Of a DNA stretch of 64,000 bases, positions 1 through 8,259 are shown one piece after another (position 1 is the first letter of the stretch; the number at the start of each line of letters is the position of its first letter). The position numbers were made by a program, and so were the translations under genes. The notes beneath the pieces are model-generated. The model saw only the letters and a program-made list of their open reading frames with translations. It was not told the origin of the DNA and searched no databases. Origin of the DNA: Arthrobacter sp. B1805 (GTDB lineage Bacteria; Actinomycetota; Actinomycetes; Actinomycetales; Micrococcaceae); the NCBI RefSeq assembly GCF_002929745.1, contig NZ_PJIQ01000001.1:112850-176849 (forward strand). Reading direction: 5' to 3'.

Positions 1-449
1 TCGATGTCGGGGTCCTTGCCGCGGGTGTTGGGATCATTGTGGTGGCGGGTGTGCTTGTCCATCCACCAGGCGTAGCTGATACCGACGACGCCGGCGGCGA
101 GGATGCGCCCGGACCAGTCGTTGGCGCCGCGGGTCCTGAAGATCTGGCGGTGCGAGGCCTCGTGGGCGAGGAACGCGACCTGGGTGAGGACGACGCCGAG
201 GACGGCGGCGATGAGGAGTTGGAACCAGGTGTCACCCAGGAGCGCGAACCCGGTCCAGGCCGCCCCCATGACCAGGGCGAGGACGGCGAACACCGAGACG
301 TAGAAGCGCCGCCGCCGGTTCAGGAGGCCTTCCTTGCGGACCTGCTTCAGCAGCACCGAGTAGGAAGCCACCACGTCATTCGGCTTCGAGATACGAACAG
401 TACGAGGGGCAGCAGCGGGCGCGGCCGGTGGGGTGGCGAGATCGCTCAC
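1..449 (-). CDS. Fatty acid desaturase, N-terminal part (3' end beyond window edge)
   Basis: A minus-strand frame opens with GTG at 449 and runs off the left edge after 149 complete codons. The start is preceded by AAAGGACAACC, a good ribosome binding site. The visible protein has a short polar N-terminus, two adjacent hydrophobic segments, the first histidine box HEASH and the second box HTRHH, which are the di-iron ligands of membrane acyl-lipid/acyl-CoA desaturases (PF00487). It should insert double bonds into membrane acyl chains. The third His box and C-terminus lie outside the window. The family call is secure; position and lipid specificity are unknown. Confidence 0.85.
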   Translation of the reverse strand, partial: MSDLATPPAAPAAAPRTVRISKPNDVVASYSVLLKQVRKEGLLNRRRRFYVSVFAVLALVMGAAWTGFALLGDTWFQLLIAAVLGVVLTQVAFLAHEASHRQIFRTRGANDWSGRILAAGVVGISYAWWMDKHTRHHNDPNTRGKDPDI

Positions 450-600
450 GGTTGTCCTTTGGTGGGGGTGACGGCCACGCGGCGCTGGTCAGCGGCGGGG
501 CGTCGGAGATCGGGTTCAGCCCGGAGTGCACACGGTACGCCGGGTCAGGTGTACTTCCTGCCGGGAGTACTTCGTGCCGGTGGCCCGTTGTGATGGGCGC

Positions 601-1491
601 TCAGCCGAGGATGGCCAGGGCTCGGGGGACACTGTCGATCGTGATGTCCGTGGCAGCTTCGACGGACTTCACTTCGCCGTCGATCTGGTAGGGCATGGGC
701 TTGAGCGTCGAGAACCGGTACTGCGTGTAGCTCGGCTGGTCGCCCAGTCCCTTGGTCGTGGCGCGGAGGGCGGTGAGCAGGATCCGCCACTTGGCCATGT
801 GGGGGAAGGTGATCACCTCGAACTTCCCGTCTGCCGGGTGGTCCCCGGCTTCGCTCAGGGTTGCGTACTTCGCCATCTGCGAGATATTCGCGAAGACGAG
901 GCTGTCGAACGAGCGTCGCTTTCCGTCACTCTGCCGGATCTCGAAGGGCTTGAACTTGGAGAAGGTGCGCACGACGGAGAACATCTCCTTGATGGCACCC
1001 TTGCTGCCCTTCTCCAGATCGATCGCGACGACCGGCGTCAGGCCGAAACCGATGTACGAGTGCGCGTACACCGGGTCGGCTCCCGTCTCGTCCATGCTGA
1101 TGCGCAGAAGGTCGATGCGGCGCACCTGCCCCTCCGTGATGGCCTTTGCCAGGGGTTTGCGGCCCGTGACGCGGCTGTGGTCGTTCGCGTTGCCTGCGGC
1201 CAGCACCGCGCAGACGGCGTCATCGCTGCCACTGGCCATCACTCCGTTGACGACCTCGTTGTATCCGCCGTCACCGCTGACCGACACGACGAGCGCATTG
1301 CCTGCCGATGCCGCCTCGCGTGCGAGGTCGATGGCGTGGCCGGCGTGCTCGGTGGGTTGCATGGTGACCGTCGTGGCGGGCAGCGCGGAGTTCAGATCCT
1401 GCAGGAGCTCTTCGGCGAGCTTCGGGGCATCCCCGGTGCTGTTCGGGTTGAAGATGATCGTGATCGTGTCGAACCTGCGCGGTGATTCCAT
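601..1491 (-). CDS. Diacylglycerol kinase family lipid kinase
   Basis: Protein of 296 residues beginning at ATG 1491, behind AGGAGAGG. An in-frame upstream extension to 1572 is rejected because it lacks a ribosome binding site and family similarity. It opens with IIFNPNSTG, the phosphate-binding start of the DAGK catalytic domain, and has the glycine-rich nucleotide signature VSVSGDGGYNEVVNG and LAAGNANDHSR, where most members have GT(A/G)ND. Enzymes of this family (YegS/DgkB type) phosphorylate diacylglycerol or related lipids with ATP at the membrane. It stands alone, divergent neither from the desaturase nor from the aromatic operon; an imperfect hairpin at 551-570 may end its transcript. 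Confidence 0.85.
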   Translation of the reverse strand: MESPRRFDTITIIFNPNSTGDAPKLAEELLQDLNSALPATTVTMQPTEHAGHAIDLAREAASAGNALVVSVSGDGGYNEVVNGVMASGSDDAVCAVLAAGNANDHSRVTGRKPLAKAITEGQVRRIDLLRISMDETGADPVYAHSYIGFGLTPVVAIDLEKGSKGAIKEMFSVVRTFSKFKPFEIRQSDGKRRSFDSLVFANISQMAKYATLSEAGDHPADGKFEVITFPHMAKWRILLTALRATTKGLGDQPSYTQYRFSTLKPMPYQIDGEVKSVEAATDITIDSVPRALAILG

Positions 1492-1644
1492 GGTGTACCT
1501 CTCCTGGTCGCCGCCCCACCGGCAGACAAAATGGCAATACCTGCCTCTTCGTATCGTAAGGGTCCTGTGCACTATCGGCGTACAGGGCTACGTTCCGCGA
1601 CGAGCCTCCGGACGTGGCGGTCCCCTCGCCGGCCGCCCCGTTCG

Positions 1645-2451
1645 TCAGTAACCCGTCGCGGTACCTTCGCCGTCGGCGGCCGGGACGAACTGCGCGGCGA
1701 GGGCTTCGGAACCCCGCGCGAGCAGGGCGACGTCGGCCCCGACCAGGATGAACCGCGCTCCGCTCCCGAGATAGTGGCGGGCCGTCGCCGGGTTGAAGGC
1801 GTTGACGCCCGCCGGCACGCCGGCACGTGCGGCCGCCCGAAGGCAGTGCTCGACGGCGGTGCGCACCTCAGGGTGTTCCTGCTGCCCGAGAAGGCCCATC
1901 GACGCCGCCAGATCGGAGGGCCCGAGGAAGATGGCGTCGACCCCCTCGACGGCGAGGATCGCCTCGACCGCGTCCACCGCCGCTGTCGATTCGATCTGCA
2001 CGGTGACGCTGATGGTCCCGGCAGCCTCAGCGAGGTACCCCGGCACGCGGTTCCAGCGGGCGGCACGCGCCAGTGCGGAGCCGACGCCTCGGATGCCTTC
2101 CGGCGGGTAGCGGGTGGCAGCGACGGCTGCCCGTGCCTCATTCGCGGAGTTCACCATCGGGACGAGCAGGTTCTGCACTCCGATGTCGAGGTACTGCTTG
2201 ATCACGACGGGCTCGTTGACCGGCGGACGCACCACCACGTGCACGGGGTAGCCGTGGGCGGCCTGGAGTTGGGCGAGGATCGATTCGAGGCCATTGGGGC
2301 TGTGCTCGGCATCGACAAGCAGCCAGTCCAGTCCCGATCCTGCGCAGATCTCGGCGACCAGCGGGCTGCCGGAGCAGACCCACATCCCTGCGAGTGGACG
2401 GTCGGCAGCAGCAAGGCCGGCCCTGAAGCTGGGTTCTAGACGAAGCGGCAT
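1645..2451 (-). CDS. hpaI: 4-hydroxy-2-oxoheptane-1,7-dioate (HKHD) aldolase, HpaI
   Basis: Class II aldolase of the HpcH/HpaI family, 268 residues. It splits 4-hydroxy-2-oxoheptane-1,7-dioate into pyruvate and succinate semialdehyde, the last step of homoprotocatechuate meta-cleavage. The expected active-site residues are visible: H50 in VDAEHSPN, R75 in VVRPPVN, metal ligand E154 in VQIES and metal ligand D180 in LGPSD. The chosen ATG at 2451 overlaps the end of hpaH by 16 bp, which implies translational coupling; longer in-frame starts would run deep into hpaH. It is the last gene of the minus-strand operon. Function is inferred from family and operon position, and both agree. Confidence 0.93.
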   Translation of the reverse strand: MPLRLEPSFRAGLAAADRPLAGMWVCSGSPLVAEICAGSGLDWLLVDAEHSPNGLESILAQLQAAHGYPVHVVVRPPVNEPVVIKQYLDIGVQNLLVPMVNSANEARAAVAATRYPPEGIRGVGSALARAARWNRVPGYLAEAAGTISVTVQIESTAAVDAVEAILAVEGVDAIFLGPSDLAASMGLLGQQEHPEVRTAVEHCLRAAARAGVPAGVNAFNPATARHYLGSGARFILVGADVALLARGSEALAAQFVPAADGEGTATGY

Positions 2452-3221
2452 GTCACGGCTCCCAGCGGTCCGTAGTCGGCATGGACGGTATCGCCCTCGT
2501 AGACCCACATGGGCCGGGTGAAGGATCCGGCGAGGATGATGTCCCCTGCCTTCAACCCGTCGTCGTGCGCTGCGATCTTGTTGGCCAGCCAGTGCACTCC
2601 CGCGGCCGGATGGTCCAGTACTCCGGCGGCTACCCCGGTCTCCTCGACGACCTGGTTCTTGTAGAGGATGGCGGACACCCAGCGGAGGTCGACGGCGTCG
2701 GGCCTCACGGGCCTGCCGCCGACCACCATGGCACCCATCGCGGCGTTATCGGAGATGGTGTCAACGATCGTGCGGCCCTCCATCTCGATCCTGGAGTCCA
2801 GGATCTCCAGGGCCGGCACCACGTAGTCGGTGGCGTTGAGGACATCAAAAATGGTGCATCCAGGGCCGCTGAGGTCGTCCTTGAGCACGAACGCCAGTTC
2901 CACCTCCACGCGGGGGTGGGTGTACCTTCCCCAGTCCACGGAGCAGCCGGTCTCGAGGACCATGTCGTCGAAGATCGCGCCGTAATCGGGTTCGGTGATG
3001 CCGGTGGCTTCCTGCATCGCCCTGCTGGTCAGCCCGATCTTCCTCCCCACCAGCGTGCGGCCGGCATCCTCGTTGCGCTGCCGCCACAAGCGCTGGACGG
3101 CGTAGGAATCCTCCACGGTCATGTCGGGGTAGCGGGCGGTCAACAGGGGCACGGGCGTCCGGGTCCGGGCGGCCTCGAGCAGTTCATCGGCTATGCCGCT
3201 GATCGTCTGGCTGTCGAGCAT
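2436..3221 (-). CDS. hpaH: 2-oxohept-4-ene-1,7-dioate hydratase, HpaH
   Basis: Protein of 261 residues in the MhpD/HpcG hydratase family, adding water to 2-oxohept-4-ene-1,7-dioate ahead of the aldolase. The metal-binding acidic residues fall exactly where they are in E. coli HpcG: E106 and E108 in RVEVELAF and E139 in [11 protein letters not shown] basic pair R60-K61 lies in the VGRKIGLTS loop. The start at ATG 3221 has GAAGGA upstream; an extension to 3344 would overlap hpaD and has no family similarity. It lies 43 bp after hpaD in the same transcript and overlaps hpaI. Confidence 0.93.
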   Translation of the reverse strand: MLDSQTISGIADELLEAARTRTPVPLLTARYPDMTVEDSYAVQRLWRQRNEDAGRTLVGRKIGLTSRAMQEATGITEPDYGAIFDDMVLETGCSVDWGRYTHPRVEVELAFVLKDDLSGPGCTIFDVLNATDYVVPALEILDSRIEMEGRTIVDTISDNAAMGAMVVGGRPVRPDAVDLRWVSAILYKNQVVEETGVAAGVLDHPAAGVHWLANKIAAHDDGLKAGDIILAGSFTRPMWVYEGDTVHADYGPLGAVTCRFV

Positions 3222-3264
3222 CGGTGTCCTTCGCTGGAGGGGAGGGGTGTTCGCGGTGGCACCG

Positions 3265-4347
3265 CTACAGCTGTGTTCCGAGCTTGAAGCCCTCGGCGGG
3301 AGCGCCGCCGTCGTCCCTGCGCGTGTAGGAGAAGCCGTCCGCACCGACCGTCACGGCCTGCTCGCTCCTCTCGTCGCGTTCGACGACGTCCTGCGGGTTG
3401 CCGTCGAGGTCCAGGACGAGGGAGGCCTCGGAGTACCAGGAGGGAACGACGGCGTTGCCCCACCAGTCGCGGCGCTGATTGTCGTGCACGTCCCAGGTGA
3501 TCGTCGGGTTGTCCGGATCTCCCGTGTAGTAGTCCTGGCAGTAGATCTCGATGCGGTGGTCGTCCGGGTCGAGGATGTAGAGGTAGAACGCGTTCGAGAC
3601 GCCGTGGCGTCCGGGCCCGCGCTCGATGCGGTCGCTGATCCGCAGGGCCCCCATCTTGTCGCAGATCTGGATGATGTTGTGCTTCTCGTGCGTCGCGAAG
3701 GCCACGTGATGCATGCGGGGACCGTTGCCGCCGGTGAGCGCGGTGTCGTGCACGGTCTGCTTGCGGTGCATCCAGACGGCGTAGGTGACCCCGTCGGAGT
3801 CCTGGATGTCCTCCGAGACGCGGAAGCCGAGGTCCTCGAGGTACTGCCGTCCCCGCGGCACGTCGGGCGTGACCTGGTTGAAGTGGTCGAGGCGGACCAG
3901 CTCGCCCGCCGAATAGAGGTCGTAGCGCTGGGTGAGCCGTTCGACGTGCTGCACGTCGTAGAAAAACTCGTACGGGAAGCCAAGGGGGTCCTCGACGCGG
4001 ACGGAGTCGCCGACACCCTTGGTGAAGCCGTTCCTGCGGCGCTCCGTGCGGCAGCCCAGTTCGCGGTAGTACGCCTCGGCGGCGTCCACGTCCGCCGGTG
4101 ACCTCACGCGGTAGGCGAACGCGGCGACGGCCGCGACGGGTCCCTTCCGGAGGACGAGGTTGTGGTGGATGAACTCCTCCAGGGAACGCAGGTAGATCGC
4201 CTCGTCGTCCTCCTCGGTCACGTGCAGGCCGAGGACGTCGACGTAGAACGCACGGGAGCGCGCGAGGTCGGTGACCACGATCTCCATGTACGCGCAGCGG
4301 ACGATGTCCGGGGCGGGGAGCGACGGCGTCGGAAGGGGGTTGGGCAT
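3265..4347 (-). CDS. hpaD: 3,4-dihydroxyphenylacetate (homoprotocatechuate) 2,3-dioxygenase
   Basis: Extradiol ring-cleavage dioxygenase of the vicinal-oxygen-chelate fold, 360 residues, opening the homoprotocatechuate ring to 5-carboxymethyl-2-hydroxymuconate semialdehyde. All active-site residues known from Brevibacterium fuscum HPCD and Arthrobacter globiformis MndD are at the same numbers: metal ligands H155, H214 and E267, second-sphere N157, H200 and R243. The N-terminal VOC pair (about 15-140) is the structural half, and residues 150-280 are catalytic. MndD uses Mn(II) and HPCD uses Fe(II) with nearly identical sites, so the metal cannot be told from sequence alone. ATG 4347 follows CGAGGAGAGAATCCG. 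Confidence 0.96.
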   Translation of the reverse strand: MPNPLPTPSLPAPDIVRCAYMEIVVTDLARSRAFYVDVLGLHVTEEDDEAIYLRSLEEFIHHNLVLRKGPVAAVAAFAYRVRSPADVDAAEAYYRELGCRTERRRNGFTKGVGDSVRVEDPLGFPYEFFYDVQHVERLTQRYDLYSAGELVRLDHFNQVTPDVPRGRQYLEDLGFRVSEDIQDSDGVTYAVWMHRKQTVHDTALTGGNGPRMHHVAFATHEKHNIIQICDKMGALRISDRIERGPGRHGVSNAFYLYILDPDDHRIEIYCQDYYTGDPDNPTITWDVHDNQRRDWWGNAVVPSWYSEASLVLDLDGNPQDVVERDERSEQAVTVGADGFSYTRRDDGGAPAEGFKLGTQL

Positions 4348-4378
4348 CGGATTCTCTCCTCGTCGAGCGAAAGGGGTG

Positions 4379-5920
4379 TCAGCCTTCGTTGGCGGCCGAG
4401 GCCTCCACGCTGCCGAACCTCGGGGTGTGGACGGTACCGAGCGTGATGTGCACCGCCTGCTGGTCCGTGTAGAAGTCGATGGAGCGGTAGCCGCCCTCGT
4501 GTCCCAGGCCGGAGGCCTTCACGCCGCCGAACGGGGTGCGCAGGTCACGCACGTTGTGGCTGTTGAGCCAGACCATTCCGGCCTCGACGTCGGAGGAGAA
4601 CGTGTGCGCCCTCGTCAGGTCCTTCGTCCAGATGTAGGCCGCGAGGCCGTACCGGGTGTTGTTGGCGAGGGCCAGGGCTTCGTCGTCGGTGTCGAAGGGT
4701 GTGATGGCGACGACGGGGCCGAAGATCTCCTCCTGGAAGATCCGCGCGTCGGGGGCGACGTCGGCGAACACCGTGGGGGCGATGTAGTTGCCCTCGGGCA
4801 GGTGCTCGGGGCGTCCGCCGCCGGCGAGGAGGCGACCCTCGGTCTTGCCGATCTCCACGTAGGCCGCGACCTTCTCGTAGTGCTCGGGATGGACGAGCGC
4901 GCCGACCTCGGTCCTCGGGTCGTGGGGGTCCCCGACGACGATGGTCCTCGCGCGGGCTGCGTACTTCTCGCAGAACTCGTCGTAGACCGGCCGCTCCACC
5001 AGGATGCGGGATCCCGCCGTGCAGCGCTCACCGTTGAGCGAGAAGACCCCGAAGAGGGCCGAATCGATTGCCGCGTCGAGGTCGGCATCGGCGAAGACGA
5101 CGCAGGGCGACTTCCCGCCGAGTTCCATCGACAGCCCCTTGAGGTTGGCTGCGGCGTTGCGGAAGATCGTCTGGCCCGTGGTGGTCTCGCCCGTGAAGGA
5201 GATCAGGGGGACGTCCGGATGTTTCACCAGGGCGTCGCCCGCCTCCTCGCCGAGGCCGTTCACGAGATTGAAGACCCCGTCGGGCAGGCCCGCGTCCTTG
5301 AAGATCTGAGCCCACAGGGAAGCGGACAACGGCGTGAATTCCGCAGGTTTCAGGACCACGGTGTTCCCCGTCGCCAGGGCCGGAGCGAGCTTCCAGGACT
5401 CCAGCATGAACGGCGTGTTCCACGGCGTGATCAGGCCGGCCACGCCGATGGGCTTGCGGTTAACGTAGTTGATCTGGGAGCCGGGGACCTTCATGGCGTC
5501 ATCGAACTGGGCCACGATCAGGTCGGCGAAGAAGCGGAAGTTCTCGGCCGCTCGGAGGGCCTGGCCCTTCGCCTGGGTGATGGGCAGACCGGTGTCGAAG
5601 GTCTCGAGTTCCGCGAGGCGATCCTCCTGGGCCTCGACGGCATCGGCGATCCGGTTCAGGACCCGCGCGCGTTCGCGTGGTTTCATTCGCGGCCACGGCC
5701 CGTTCGTGAAGGCTTCGCGGGCGGCATGGACGGCGGCATCGATGTCCTCCTTTTGCCCCGCCGCGGCCGTGGCATAGGTGGAGTTGGAGACCGGATCGAG
5801 GACGTCGAAGGTCCGCCCGCCGACCGAGTCGACGAAGCGGCCGCCGATGTAGTGCTGGATGGAGGTCGGCAGGTCCTGCGGCACGTGGTGCTGCGGTGCG
5901 GTTCCGGCAGGGCTGGTCAT
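4379..5920 (-). CDS. hpaE: 5-carboxymethyl-2-hydroxymuconate semialdehyde dehydrogenase, HpaE
   Basis: Aldehyde dehydrogenase superfamily member of 513 residues. It oxidises the ring-cleavage product to 5-carboxymethyl-2-hydroxymuconate with NAD+. Visible landmarks are ITPWNTPF in the cofactor fold, SFTGETTTG (Rossmann turn), general base E266 in MELGGKSP and catalytic C300 in NGERCTAG. The ATG at 5920 overlaps the stop of the GntR gene in an ATGA junction. It is followed 31 bp later by hpaD. Length and context fit HpaE rather than a general aldehyde dehydrogenase. Confidence 0.93.
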   Translation of the reverse strand: MTSPAGTAPQHHVPQDLPTSIQHYIGGRFVDSVGGRTFDVLDPVSNSTYATAAAGQKEDIDAAVHAAREAFTNGPWPRMKPRERARVLNRIADAVEAQEDRLAELETFDTGLPITQAKGQALRAAENFRFFADLIVAQFDDAMKVPGSQINYVNRKPIGVAGLITPWNTPFMLESWKLAPALATGNTVVLKPAEFTPLSASLWAQIFKDAGLPDGVFNLVNGLGEEAGDALVKHPDVPLISFTGETTTGQTIFRNAAANLKGLSMELGGKSPCVVFADADLDAAIDSALFGVFSLNGERCTAGSRILVERPVYDEFCEKYAARARTIVVGDPHDPRTEVGALVHPEHYEKVAAYVEIGKTEGRLLAGGGRPEHLPEGNYIAPTVFADVAPDARIFQEEIFGPVVAITPFDTDDEALALANNTRYGLAAYIWTKDLTRAHTFSSDVEAGMVWLNSHNVRDLRTPFGGVKASGLGHEGGYRSIDFYTDQQAVHITLGTVHTPRFGSVEASAANEG

Positions 5921-6600
5921 GGCGTTTCCTCACTGGGACGGGCGCCGGACTGCGCGAGGTAGGCGTCCAGGGTGGCGCTGCGGTGGAGCCGGGCGGCGCG
6001 TTCGATGGTGTCGGCGTCGGCCCCGGATTCGATCAGGCGGAGCAGATCGTCATGTTCCTCGACCGACTCACGCGCGCGGCCGGGAACGAACCGGAAGGTG
6101 GAGGAGCGCAGCGACGCGAGACGATTCCACCCGCGGTGCACGAGATCGAGGATGTGCGGGTTCGGGCAGTTCTCGAACAGGACGCTGTGGAAGTCCTGGT
6201 TGAGGCGCGTGAAGCGCACCGGGTCGAAGTGCTCGAGACAGGCCCGCATCTCGTTGTTCACGCTGCGTGCGCGGGCGATGTCCGAAGGTCCCATCAGGGG
6301 CGAGGAGAGGGCAGTAGCGGCACCTTCGACGATGCTGAGGGTCTGCATCGTATAGAGGTACTCGGTGGGGTCGATGCCGGCGACCGTCGCTCCGACGTTC
6401 CGCTCGAAGGTGACGAGGCCTTCGGCCTCGAGCCGTCGGATGGCCTCGCGGACCGGCACCACACTCACACCGAGGTCCTCGGCGATCTTCGCGAGCACCA
6501 GGCGGTAGCCGGGGGAGTAGGTCCCATCCACGATGCGTGCCTTGACCGCCTCGTAGGACTGCTGCGACTTGCTGCCGGCCGCCGTCTCCGTCCTAGCCAC
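5917..6600 (-). CDS. GntR-family (FadR/FCD subfamily) transcriptional regulator of the hpa operon
   Basis: Protein of 227 residues from GTG 6600, which overlaps the upstream gene by 8 bp (GTGGCTAG) and has CTCGGGAGA as ribosome binding site; a longer start at 6648 is inside the upstream gene. The N-terminal winged helix-turn-helix is seen in VLAKIAEDLGVSVVPVREAIRRLEAEGLV, and a C-terminal all-helical FCD effector domain follows (residues about 85-215, with FHSVLFENC and later His residues that usually bind metal). Being co-transcribed with the pathway genes, it is the obvious candidate to bind the TCGTATACGA palindromes at 8084-8093 and 18608-18617. The effector is probably an aromatic acid or pathway intermediate; that is inference. 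Confidence 0.88.
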   Translation of the reverse strand: MARTETAAGSKSQQSYEAVKARIVDGTYSPGYRLVLAKIAEDLGVSVVPVREAIRRLEAEGLVTFERNVGATVAGIDPTEYLYTMQTLSIVEGAATALSSPLMGPSDIARARSVNNEMRACLEHFDPVRFTRLNQDFHSVLFENCPNPHILDLVHRGWNRLASLRSSTFRFVPGRARESVEEHDDLLRLIESGADADTIERAARLHRSATLDAYLAQSGARPSEETP

Positions 6601-8059
6601 GGGAGTCTCCCGAGACGTGCTCCTGGTAGCGGGCGCGCCACTCGGCATTCATCGGGTACAGGCCGTCCACGCCGTGCCCCTCACGGACCATGTCGGCGAT
6701 GAACGCCTCCTCGTTCTCCTGGGTCATGGCATCCTCGGCGAGTTCCTCCGCCAGCGCCGGCGGGATCACCAGGATGCCGTCGGCGTCGGCCACGATGATG
6801 TCGCCGGGCTGCACGGTGGTGCCGCCGCAGGCGATCGTGACGTCGGTGTCCCAGGGGATGTGCCGGCGCCCCAGTACCGCCGGATGAGGATTCGAGTAGT
6901 AGGTGGGGATGTCCATGGCGGCGACGGCGGAGAAGTCGCGGACGCCTCCGTCGGTGATGATCGCCGCGGCTCCGCGCACCTGGGCGCGGAGAGCGAGGAT
7001 GTCACCGATGGTGCCCGTTCCCTTCTCGCCCCTCGCCTCCATCACGAGGATCTCGCCGTCGTTGATGGAGTCGATCGCGCGCTTCTGGGCGTTGAATCCG
7101 CCGCCGTGTGCCTCGAACAGGTCCTCGCGGTTCGGGACGTACCGCAGCGTGCGGGCCAGGCCGACCACCCGGCGGTCCGGGCGTGTGGCCTGCAGGCCGT
7201 CGATGCTGACGTTGTCGAGGCCGCGCTTGCGCATCTGCGCGGACAGCGTGGCCGTGGCGACGCCCTCCAGCTTCGTCCTGAGCTCGGGGGTGAGCGCCGG
7301 TCGTGGCACGGTGAGCCCGGCGGCTTCCCGTGATCCGTAGGCCTCCTCGCGCTGGGCGTCGTCCGCCTTCGGCTGCGCGCCGAAGCCGCCCAGCGGCGTC
7401 GTTCCCTGCACCACGGGGGTTCGCAGGCGCCCCGTCGAGAGTACGCCGTCGAGGGTGGACACCTCGACGTCGATGACGTCGCCCGGGCGCGCGACCGAGG
7501 CGCCGGCCGGGGTGCCGGTGAGGATGATGTCACCGGGTTCGAGTGTGAGGAGCTGCGACAGGTCCGCGATGAGCCGCGTGAAGGGGAAGAGGAGGCCCGC
7601 CGTCGTATCGTCCTGCACCACCTCGCCGTTGTGCCAGGTACGGATTCGGAGGCCCGCCGGATCCACGGTAGCGGCGGGCAGCAGCTTCGGACCCACCGGA
7701 GTGAAACCGTCGCCACCCTTCGAGCGCAGGTTCGACCCCTTGTCCGCATAGCGCAGGTCGTAGACGCCGAGGTCGTTGCCGGCAGTGACCCAGGCGACGT
7801 GGTCCCAGGCCTCCTCGAGTGGGACCCGGCGCGCGGGGGCGCCGATGACCAGGGCGATCTCTCCTTCGAAACCGAGGAGTTCGCAGCCCGCCGGGCGCTC
7901 CACCTCCGAACCGGAGAGCGCGAGCGACGAGGATGGCTTGAGGAAGTAGGAGGGCTGGTCGGGCGTCCTGCCGCGCTGCGCGGCCCGGCTCGGGTAGTTG
8001 AGGTGCACTGCGATGACCTTGCGGGCCGCTCGCAGGATGCCGTCGTCTACCTCGTCCAC
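6593..8059 (-). CDS. FAH-domain / RraA-domain fusion protein, HpaG-like decarboxylase-isomerase candidate
   Basis: First gene of the operon, 488 residues, GTG start at 8059 behind GAGGAG. Residues about 14-220 form a fumarylacetoacetate-hydrolase domain with metal ligands E65 and E67 (GFEGEIAL) and D96 (AGNDLG), as in the OPET-decarboxylase half of HpaG. Residues about 258-470 form a second domain of the RraA/HMG aldolase family. It carries the catalytic signature G352-D353-x20-R374-D375, though the acidic residue that usually follows is Ala. E. coli HpaG is instead two FAH halves. The operon has no separate HpaF isomerase, so this fusion may cover decarboxylation plus one isomerisation. Domain calls are secure; the division of labour is inference. 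Confidence 0.85.
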   Translation of the reverse strand: MDEVDDGILRAARKVIAVHLNYPSRAAQRGRTPDQPSYFLKPSSSLALSGSEVERPAGCELLGFEGEIALVIGAPARRVPLEEAWDHVAWVTAGNDLGVYDLRYADKGSNLRSKGGDGFTPVGPKLLPAATVDPAGLRIRTWHNGEVVQDDTTAGLLFPFTRLIADLSQLLTLEPGDIILTGTPAGASVARPGDVIDVEVSTLDGVLSTGRLRTPVVQGTTPLGGFGAQPKADDAQREEAYGSREAAGLTVPRPALTPELRTKLEGVATATLSAQMRKRGLDNVSIDGLQATRPDRRVVGLARTLRYVPNREDLFEAHGGGFNAQKRAIDSINDGEILVMEARGEKGTGTIGDILALRAQVRGAAAIITDGGVRDFSAVAAMDIPTYYSNPHPAVLGRRHIPWDTDVTIACGGTTVQPGDIIVADADGILVIPPALAEELAEDAMTQENEEAFIADMVREGHGVDGLYPMNAEWRARYQEHVSGDSRG

Positions 8060-8073
8060 CGTTGCTCCTCATC

Positions 8074-8094
8074 GAGTACGAAATCGTATACGAA
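8074..8094. promoter_or_regulatory. GntR-type operator, copy 1 (hpa operon / monooxygenase intergenic region)
   Basis: TACGAAATCGTATACGAA (8077-8094) contains the perfect 10-bp palindrome TCGTATACGA at 8084-8093, which fits the T-N-GTATAC-N-A pattern of FCD-type GntR operators. It lies 15-35 bp upstream of the FAH-RraA start codon. The same stretch, with the GAG in front and a CTAG two bases behind, is repeated at 18598-18618 before the MHS transporter. Confidence 0.75.
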
Positions 8095-8203
8095 CCCTAG
8101 GGGGCGGTTCGTCCACGCGTCAAGGGCGCCCAAGGGAGGAGATGCGGCGTCCTTGATCGGCGGTAAGGGGCGCAGTAGCATCGCCGGACAACAGTAGAAC
8201 GAA

Positions 8204-8222
8204 CCGTTCGATAATCGAACGG
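8204..8222. promoter_or_regulatory. IclR-type operator before the flavin monooxygenase
   Basis: CCGTTCGATAATCGAACGG is an inverted repeat with 9-bp arms and a single central base, 38-56 bp ahead of the monooxygenase start. Its core GTTCGATAATCG matches the half of the operator described for the IclR-family regulators PcaR/PcaU (GTTCGATAATCGCAC). The IclR gene two positions downstream at 10166 is therefore the likely ligand. Confidence 0.65.
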
Positions 8223-8259
8223 GATGCAGCCCGACACCACGATGAAGTGAGGTAGGCCC

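Noticed and set aside
1541-1575. A fifth TAAG-type palindrome before the lipid kinase (TAAGGGTCC)
   Set aside because: Only one half matches; the second CTTA arm is missing.
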